A stretch of 64,000 nt of DNA from Toxorhynchites rutilus septentrionalis (taxonomy: Eukaryota; Arthropoda; Insecta; Diptera; Culicidae), in NCBI RefSeq assembly GCF_029784135.1, contig NC_073744.1, forward strand, positions 18,013,441 through 18,077,440, given 5' to 3'. The translations under genes and the position numbers were made by a program. Positions 58,116-64,000 of the stretch are shown piece after piece (position 1 is the first letter of the stretch; every line of letters begins with the position of its first letter). The notes under the pieces are model-generated. The model was not told where the DNA came from. It made no database searches and worked only from the letters and a program-made list of their open reading frames with translations.

Positions 58116-59141
58116 TTAAGTCAAATATGCGCCGTTTTGTTCGATCACTTGTTCCCAACGAGATGCCAACTTCATAATACCCCTGTTATAGAAGCTCGCT
58201 TCCTTATTGGCAAAAAACTCGGAGAGCCAATTTTAACAGGCCTCTTTTGTGACTAACTTCTGACTACCTAGCTCGTTCGCCATGGACAAAAACAGGTGGT
58301 AGTCACTTGGTGCAAGGTCCGGACTATACGGCGGATGCAAAAGAACCTCCCATCCGAGCTCCCGGAGCTTCTGGCGCGTCACCAAAGAAGTGTGTGGCCT
58401 GGCGTTGTCCTGATGGAAGACAATGCGGCCTCTGTTTATCAAAGATGGCCTCTTCTTCATAAGTGCTACCTTCAAGCGGTCCAATTGTTGGCAGTACAGG
58501 TCAAAATTGAGCGTTTGGCCATAGGGAAGCAGCTCATAATAGATTATTCCTTGACAATCCCACCAAACACACAGCAGAACCTTCCTGGCCGTTAATGAGG
58601 GCTTGGCCACCGTCTGAGCCGCTTCAGCGGGCTTCGACCACGACCGTTTGCGCTTCACGTTGTCGTAAGTGACCCACTTTTCATCGCCAGTCACCATCCG
58701 CTTCAGAAACTGGTCGATTTTGTTGCTATTCAGCAGCGATTCACATGCGTCGATACGGTCATAGATGTTTTTTTGCGTTAACGTGTGTGGCACCCATACA
58801 TCGAGCTTCTTTGTGAATCCAAGCTTCTTCAAATGGTTAATAACGGTTTGATGACTTATCCCCAGCTCTTGGCCGATGCTACGGCTGCTACTATGCCGGT
58901 CTTTCTCGGCTAATTCAGCGATTTTGTCGCAATTTTCGACGACAGGCCTTCCGGAGCGTGGCGCATCTTCGACGACCTCTACACCAGAACAAAAACGTTG
59001 AAACCATCGTTGTGCGGTGGAAATGGAAACTGTATCCGGTCCATAAACTGCACGAATTTTATTGGCAGCTTGAGATGCATTTTTGCCTTTGTCATAGTAG
59101 TACTGTAAAATATGTCGGATTTTCTCTTTATTTTGCTCCAT
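58116..59141 (-). pseudogene. Mariner transposase, one in-frame stop
   Basis: Start ATG at 59141 (MEQNKEKIRHILQYYYDKGK); final stop at 58116-58118, 342 codons, the normal family length. The N-terminal part holds the two helix-turn-helix motifs (ISTAQRWFQRF, SIGQELGISHQTVINHLKKLG) that bind the inverted ends. The catalytic residues are in MVTGDEKWVTYD, FHQDNARPHTS and HPPYSPDLAPSDYHLF, with 34 residues between the last two Asp (DD34D). A TAA at 58233-58235 cuts off the last 39 residues (LSEFFANKEASFYNRGIMKL and tail). An open frame also runs upstream into retrotransposon sequence, but that part is accidental. Confidence 0.92.
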
Positions 59142-59196
59142 ATTTGCGACACTATAACTCACGAACGACTTAACCAAACAAAACATGGCTATACTA

Positions 59197-62100
59197 CATG
59201 GCCCCTCCTTGCAATGATTATCTCTATCAGAGGCCGGAGATATCACTGTTTTACAGTGGAATTGTCGTAGTCTTATGCCTAAATTGGATACATTCAAATT
59301 TGTAATTCATAAACTCAATTGTGATGTTTTTGCTCTATCCGAAACCTGGCTCTCTTCTCAAAATGATCTCTCTTTCCACGATTTTAATATAATACGCTTG
59401 GACCGCGATGACAGATACGGAGGGGTACTATTGGGGATCAATAAGTGTCACTCATTTTTTAGAATTGACCTTCCACCTATTGGAGAGATCGAAGCTGTTG
59501 CTTGTCATGCAAACATCAGAGGCAAAGACCTCTGTATAGTCAGCTTGTATTGGCCTCCGAGATCTGCGGTTAGCCGCAAGCAACTTGTTGACATGTGCTC
59601 ACTCCTTCCTGAGCCACGATTAATCTTGGGAGACTTCAACTCTCACGGAACTGCCTGGGGGGAACCGTACGACGATAATCGTTCATCGTTGATATATGAC
59701 CTTTGTAACAGCTTCAATATGACCGTTTTGAACACTGGGGAAACAACACGTGTACCTAAACCTCCTGCTAACCCAAGTGCTCTTGACCTCTCGCTTTGCT
59801 CGAATTCACTATCGTTAGATTGCAAGTGGAATGTAATCCAGGATCCCAACGGTAGTGATCATTTGCCAATCAAAATTTCTATCACCAATGGGTCGAATTC
59901 TTCTGAATCAATAAACATGGCATATGACCTCACAAGACACATTGACTGGAAAAAATATGCGGACGCGATTGCTCTAGCCATCAATTCCAGAGATGGTTTG
60001 CGTGCATTGGAGGAGTATAACTTCATTTCTCGTTTGATCTATGACAGCGCGGTTCGCGCTCAAACGAAACCCATCCCAGACTCCACTATTCGTCGAAGGC
60101 CTCCCAATCCATGGTGGGATAGCCAATGTTCCAAGCTTTATCAGGATAAATCGAACGCATTTAAAGCTTTTCGAAAACGTGGAACCATTGAGAATTTTCA
60201 AACGTATTTGGACCTTGAAAATCAATTTAAAAACTTGATCAAAGGGAAAAAACGTGCTTATTGGCGAACTTTCGTGGGAGGTTTGTCACGAGAAACGTCA
60301 ATGAAAAAATTATGGAAAGTGGCTCGAAACATGAGAACTCGCTCTTCATCGAATGAAAGCGAAGAATATTCACATCGATGGATTTTTAGATTTGCACGGA
60401 AGGTTTGTCCCGATTCCGTCCTTGTGCAAAAAATTGTTCGAGATATACCACAAGATAGGTGCGATATTGATTCCGAGTTTTCGATGGTAGAATTCTCTCT
60501 TGCTCTCCTTTCTTGTAACAATTCGGCTCCAGGAACAGATAGAATTATGTTCAACTTGTTGAAACACCTCCCTGATGTGGCGAAACATCGCTTGTTGAAC
60601 TTATTCAATCGGTTTCTGGAGCATAATATTGTTCCAGATGATTGGAGACAAGTACGAGTTATAGCTATTCAAAAACCCGGAAAACCCGCGTCCGACTTCA
60701 ATTCGTACCGCCCAATAGCAATGCTGTCTTGTATACGGAAATTGTTGGAGAAAATGATCTTGTTTCGAATTGATCGATGGGTTGAAACGAATGGCCTACT
60801 CTCACATACACAATATGGGTTCCGCAGGGGCAAGGGGACGAATGATTGTCTTGCGTTGCTTTCTTCAGAAATTCAAATGGCTTACGCCGAAAAAAAACAA
60901 ATGGCTTCAGTATTCTTGGACATAAAGGGGGCCTTTGATTCTGTTTCAATAGAGGTTTTGTCAGACAAATTACAATCTCGGGGCCTGCCGCCTCTATTGA
61001 ATAATATGTTATATAACTTGCTTTGTGAGAAACATTTGAACTTTTCTCACGGAGATTCGGCAGTAAGTCGGGTCTCTTACATGGGACTCCCCCAGGGCTC
61101 ATGTTTAAGCCCCCTTTTGTACAACTTCTATGTAAGCGACATCGACAATTGCCTTACACAAAATTGCAGCCTAAGACAACTTGCAGATGATGGAGTGGTG
61201 TCTGTCGTAGGATCAAACGAATCCGACCTGCAAGAATCCTTACAAGATACTTTGAACAATTTTTCAACCTGGGCCATTGGGCTAGGGATCGTATTCTCCA
61301 CGGAGAAAACAGAGATGGTATTTTTTTCTAGGAAGCATGAACCAGCAAAACCAAAGCTTCAACTTTTGGGTAAACCGATCACTCATGCTATGTCATTCAA
61401 GTATCTTGGGGTCTGGTTCGACTCTAAATGTACTTGGGGGGCCCATATTAGGTATCTGAGTAAAAAATGTCAACAAAGAATAAACTTTCTCCGTACAATT
61501 ACCGGCACCTGGTGGGGAGCCCATCCCGAAGATCTTATAATGTTGTATCGAACAACTATTCTCTCAGTGATGGAGTATGGCAGTTTCTGTTTTCAATCAG
61601 CTGCCAAAACACATCTCATTAAACTCGAGCGAATTCAGTATCTTTGTCTCCGTATCGCGTTGGGATGTATGCCCTCAACGCATACCATGAGTCTCGAGGT
61701 TTTGGCAGGCCTACTCCCACTAAAAGATCGCTTCAATTTATTATCTCTTCGGTTCCTCATCCGGTGTATGGTTATGAACCCATTGGTGATCGGAAATTTT
61801 AAGCAGCTGATCGAGCTAAATTTTCATTCTGGATTCATGAGCTCATATCATGAATTCGTCTCCATGCAGGTTAATCCTTCTTCGTATATTCCCAACCGTG
61901 TTTGTTTTCCTGACTACATCAATTCCTCTGTGCATTTTGATCTGTCCATGAAGCAGGATATCCATGGAACATCAGATTATCTTCGATCGAGGATCGTTCC
62001 AACGATCTTCGATGCAAAGTATGGGGATATCAATTGTGATAATATGTACTTTACTGATGGGTCCTCTATGAATGAGTCCACAGGATTTGGAGTGTTCAAC

Positions 62101-63262
62101 GAATTTTTTAGCACCTCACACAGTCTTCAGAATCCTTGCTCAGTGTATATTGCTGAATTGGCAGCGATACACTGGGCGCTGGACAGCGTCGCCTCACGAC
62201 CTGTTGAACACTATTACATTGTAACGGATAGTCTTAGCTCTGTCGAAGCTATCCGTTCAGTGAGGCCGGAAAAGCACTCGCCGTACTTCCTTGAGAGAAT
62301 ACGAGAAATTTTGAGTGCTTTATCCAAACGCTGTTATGTCATTACCTTTGTCTGGGTCCCTTCACATTGCTCAATTCTGGGTAATGAGAGGGCTGACTCA
62401 TTAGCAAAGGTAGGTGCAATTGAAGGCGATATTTATCAGCGTCAAATCGCCTTCAATGAATTTTATTCTTTAGTCCGCAAAAATACCATAGTTAACTGGC
62501 AACGCAAATGGAACGAAGATGAATTGGGCCGGTGGCTCTACTCGATTATCCCTAAGGTTAGCCTCAAACCATGGTTCAAAAGTCTGGACTTGAGCCGGGA
62601 CTTTATTCGCACCTTCTCCCGACTCATGTCCAATCACTGTTCGTTAGATGCGCTACTCTTTCGTATTAATCTTGCCGACAACAATCTTTGTGTTTGTGGC
62701 CAAGGTTACCACGACATCGAGCACGTTGTTTGGTCGTGCGAGCTGTATCTTGTCGCCAGATCGAATTTAGTAGTCACCCTTCGGGCCCGAGGAAGGCAGC
62801 CCATGATGCCGGTGAGAGACGTGTTGGCTCGGTTAGACCTTGATTATATGTCCCAAATAGATGTATTCCTTAAAGCTATCGATCTTCGTGTGTGATTGTC
62901 CTTATACCCTTAGTTTTTCCTTTTCCTTTTCCTTTGTGAGAGATCGGATCCCTTCTTAAGAATAAGATGAAATGTAAATACTTATTAGATATAAGATAGG
63001 TTTAAGAATTGAGTGTGATGAGTGTGATTGAGAGTGTGAGTGTGATCATTGTCAACATATCCTCATATCCCCTCCTTTTCCTGAAGAAAATATGTCACCC
63101 TTCTAAACTCGAGTTGACCGCGAGTAATCGGTTTCCTATATTATTAACATTAGAATTAAGGAAAAATGTATATATACTAGTAACAATACAGTAAGGAGTT
63201 CGGCTCCTTTAAACCTATGTAACTGAGCCTGTAAAAATAAACGATTTAAATAAAAAAAAAGG
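59197..63262 (+). mobile_element. I-type non-LTR retrotransposon, 5' truncated
   Basis: It is inserted within mariner A. A direct repeat CTATACTA (59189-59196 and 63264-63271, extendable to GG(A)CTATACTA) brackets it. It has one long ORF with endonuclease, reverse transcriptase and RNase H, then a 3' UTR containing the CTCGAG..ACCGCGAGTAATCGG block and a T/A-rich end with AAATAAA and A9. The first ORF (gag-like) is missing, so it was probably truncated on insertion just before ORF2. Related tails lie at 1782 and 21204. Confidence 0.88.
59275..62895 (+). CDS. Retrotransposon ORF2: endonuclease, reverse transcriptase, RNase H
   Basis: This 1206-codon frame is uninterrupted. Residues 1-210 form an APE-type endonuclease that nicks target DNA (ALSETWLS, RYGGVLLGI, LILGDFNSHGTAWG near 118, SDHLPI near 193). 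Residues about 450-720 form the reverse transcriptase (FLDIKGAFDSV near 548, GLPQGSCLSPLLYNFY, QLADDGVVSV near 635, with Leu in place of the usual Tyr before ADD). Residues about 920-1050 form RNase H (YFTDGSS, YIAELAAIHWAL, IVTDSLSSV, WVPSHCSILGNERADSLAK). A Cys/His segment (LCVCGQGYHDIEHVVWSCEL) follows at about 1137. The frame also reads upstream from a TGA at 59215 through ITVLQWNCRSL, the usual start of the endonuclease domain, so the native start is probably upstream of 59275. RNase H plus this domain order fits the I clade or a near relative. Confidence 0.93.
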   Translation: MPKLDTFKFVIHKLNCDVFALSETWLSSQNDLSFHDFNIIRLDRDDRYGGVLLGINKCHSFFRIDLPPIGEIEAVACHANIRGKDLCIVSLYWPPRSAVSRKQLVDMCSLLPEPRLILGDFNSHGTAWGEPYDDNRSSLIYDLCNSFNMTVLNTGETTRVPKPPANPSALDLSLCSNSLSLDCKWNVIQDPNGSDHLPIKISITNGSNSSESINMAYDLTRHIDWKKYADAIALAINSRDGLRALEEYNFISRLIYDSAVRAQTKPIPDSTIRRRPPNPWWDSQCSKLYQDKSNAFKAFRKRGTIENFQTYLDLENQFKNLIKGKKRAYWRTFVGGLSRETSMKKLWKVARNMRTRSSSNESEEYSHRWIFRFARKVCPDSVLVQKIVRDIPQDRCDIDSEFSMVEFSLALLSCNNSAPGTDRIMFNLLKHLPDVAKHRLLNLFNRFLEHNIVPDDWRQVRVIAIQKPGKPASDFNSYRPIAMLSCIRKLLEKMILFRIDRWVETNGLLSHTQYGFRRGKGTNDCLALLSSEIQMAYAEKKQMASVFLDIKGAFDSVSIEVLSDKLQSRGLPPLLNNMLYNLLCEKHLNFSHGDSAVSRVSYMGLPQGSCLSPLLYNFYVSDIDNCLTQNCSLRQLADDGVVSVVGSNESDLQESLQDTLNNFSTWAIGLGIVFSTEKTEMVFFSRKHEPAKPKLQLLGKPITHAMSFKYLGVWFDSKCTWGAHIRYLSKKCQQRINFLRTITGTWWGAHPEDLIMLYRTTILSVMEYGSFCFQSAAKTHLIKLERIQYLCLRIALGCMPSTHTMSLEVLAGLLPLKDRFNLLSLRFLIRCMVMNPLVIGNFKQLIELNFHSGFMSSYHEFVSMQVNPSSYIPNRVCFPDYINSSVHFDLSMKQDIHGTSDYLRSRIVPTIFDAKYGDINCDNMYFTDGSSMNESTGFGVFNEFFSTSHSLQNPCSVYIAELAAIHWALDSVASRPVEHYYIVTDSLSSVEAIRSVRPEKHSPYFLERIREILSALSKRCYVITFVWVPSHCSILGNERADSLAKVGAIEGDIYQRQIAFNEFYSLVRKNTIVNWQRKWNEDELGRWLYSIIPKVSLKPWFKSLDLSRDFIRTFSRLMSNHCSLDALLFRINLADNNLCVCGQGYHDIEHVVWSCELYLVARSNLVVTLRARGRQPMMPVRDVLARLDLDYMSQIDVFLKAIDLRV

Positions 63263-63639
63263 ACTATACTATAGCGCGCAAAAATACCTTTCCAACAAGC
63301 TGTAGTATGACTCGATACAATGAATACAACTAGAACTACGCGCTTACAACGACACCTCGCGGAAATACCGCAGGTCTTTTTTGACAGCCTAATATATATG
63401 TATTTTTTCTAACTAAATTATGCTAAAAATACAAAAACAAAATTATTCAGAAAAAAATTTCTTGCATAGGACCACTCAAATCGGTATTAAATATACAGTA
63501 ATCGGTATCCTAGCAGTACCATATATAGTTTACGACCTATTCTCATGCCTACCAAGTTTTTTGAGTATAATTTCATTAAAATCGGTCGAGCCGTTTCGGA
63601 CGAGTTCGACCACGAACATCGTGACACGAGATTTTTATA

Positions 63640-64000
63640 TTAGGTGTACCGTTAAGTTTCTTCGGTTTTACAACAGATGGCGTAACTTGATTATTATTCC
63701 AGTGAATCAAATTTCCAGACATTCGTTGGAAAGCTACTGTCATTGCGCGTCTTTTTCAGTATATGTCAAAAAGTCAAAAAGAAGCGTAAACAACATAGTT
63801 TTTTGTCACTTCGAATATGCCGAATTTCGTACAAACGAAAGTGTTTTTACGAGGAGTGTTACTTCATTATTTCAATATGAAGAAAAAAGCTACGGAAAGT
63901 CATCGCATTTTGGTGGAAGTTTATGGTGACCATGCTCACACTGAGCGAACGTGTCAGACGTGGTTTGCACGGTTTAAAAGTGGTAATTTTGACATGGAAT
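63640..64000 (+). mobile_element. Second mariner (B), runs off the window
   Basis: It starts TTAGGTGTACCGTTAAGTTT after TA (63638-63639), a typical mariner inverted-repeat start. It abuts the 5' part of Helitron H3, so it probably inserted into a TA near the Helitron end. The right end lies beyond the window. Its sequence and transposase differ clearly from mariner A. Confidence 0.85.
63817..64000 (+). CDS. Mariner transposase, N-terminal part (partial)
   Basis: The ATG at 63817 begins a frame open to the window edge (61 codons): KVFLRGVLLHYFNMKKKATE, RILVEVYGDHAHTERTCQTW then FARFKSGNFDME. This is the first helix-turn-helix of mariner transposases (..LL..Y...KKKA.E.H.. ..YG..A.....C..WF..FK.G.FD). 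No stop or frameshift is seen so far. Whether the full gene is intact cannot be judged from this window. Confidence 0.88.
   Translation, partial: MPNFVQTKVFLRGVLLHYFNMKKKATESHRILVEVYGDHAHTERTCQTWFARFKSGNFDME

Larger units (their letters stand above)
58040..63392 (-). mobile_element. DD34D mariner (A), hosting a retrotransposon
   Basis: The left end TTAGGCTGTCAAAAAAGTCC and the right end (reverse complement TTAGGCTGTCAAAAAAGACC) match at 29 of 30 positions through CTGCGGTATTT. TA flanks both sides (58038-58039 and 63393-63394). Without the retrotransposon the element would be about 1.29 kb, the normal mariner size. The retrotransposon landed about 55 bp upstream of the transposase start codon. 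Confidence 0.92.
57395..63639 (-). mobile_element. Helitron (H3), internally deleted, split by a mariner
   Basis: On the minus strand the 3' end reads AACGTTTGCCGGGTCAGCTAG before T. The 5' part (63395-63639) contains GATTTTAATGAAATTATACT and AAAAATCTCGTGTCACG, a layout typical of Helitron 5' ends. The terminal TC is lost where mariner B abuts. H3 matches H1 at both ends but lacks its middle, so without the insertions it is about 0.9 kb and non-autonomous. Mariner A occupies 58040-63392. Confidence 0.75.

Noticed and set aside
59142..59297. N-terminal extension of the mariner transposase
   Set aside because: The extra residues come from mariner 5' UTR and retrotransposon DNA. The family start is the ATG at 59141.

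Overview
This is a eukaryotic, intergenic or intronic window built mostly from transposable elements. The families and their arrangement suggest a mosquito, most likely a culicine (Aedes-like). The evidence is a DD37E Tc1/mariner family known from mosquitoes, DD34D mariners, insect-type Helitrons, tRNA-derived SINEs, an I-clade-like non-LTR retrotransposon with RNase H, and many MITEs with TA duplications, all in AT-rich DNA full of inverted repeats. The species is an inference. I find no rRNA, functional tRNA or CRISPR array, and no convincing host protein-coding gene. The only long intact reading frame belongs to a retrotransposon.

Layout. 0.4-1.9 kb: decayed Tc1-like, mariner and retroelement-tail fragments. 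3.3-4.6 kb: DD37E transposon copy 1 (one premature stop). 4.8-10.3 kb: a Helitron split by a dead pogo/Tigger-type transposon that itself carries MITEs. 11.3-21.6 kb: three copies of an unnamed family with palindromic GACGTAG..CTACGTC ends (one split by a recombined LTR element and a retrotransposon tail), a second Helitron relic and a multi-unit foldback repeat. 24.2-26.8 kb: an inverted SINE pair, a single SINE, a gutted mariner and a tandem array of about 92 bp. 29-36 kb: a MITE, a mariner fragment and another inverted SINE pair. 37.4-42.4 kb: a small Helitron, a 740-bp near-palindrome, and a foldback repeat broken by two MITEs and DD37E copy 2. 45-50 kb: MITEs, a tandem array, another foldback repeat and a hAT-type element. 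50.9-54.8 kb: a very long inverted repeat holding more insertions. 57.4-64 kb: a four-layer nest, in which a Helitron is interrupted by a mariner, that mariner is interrupted by an I-type retrotransposon with an intact 1206-codon ORF, and a second mariner abuts the Helitron and runs off the window.

Five GC-richer, transposon-poor islands (about 13.0-14.3, 21.7-23.9, 31.7-34.1, 42.5-43.8 and 55.0-56.4 kb) separate the transposon clusters. They carry microsatellites and occasional splice-donor-like sites but no protein I recognise. They could be regulatory or 5'UTR segments of a long host gene, which is inference only.

Working together: the autonomous elements (DD37E, the mariners, the retrotransposon, the Helitron) are the likely enzyme sources for the small non-autonomous copies, although most source copies here are visibly broken. 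Target-site duplications and paired filled/empty sites allow a relative insertion order to be read directly.
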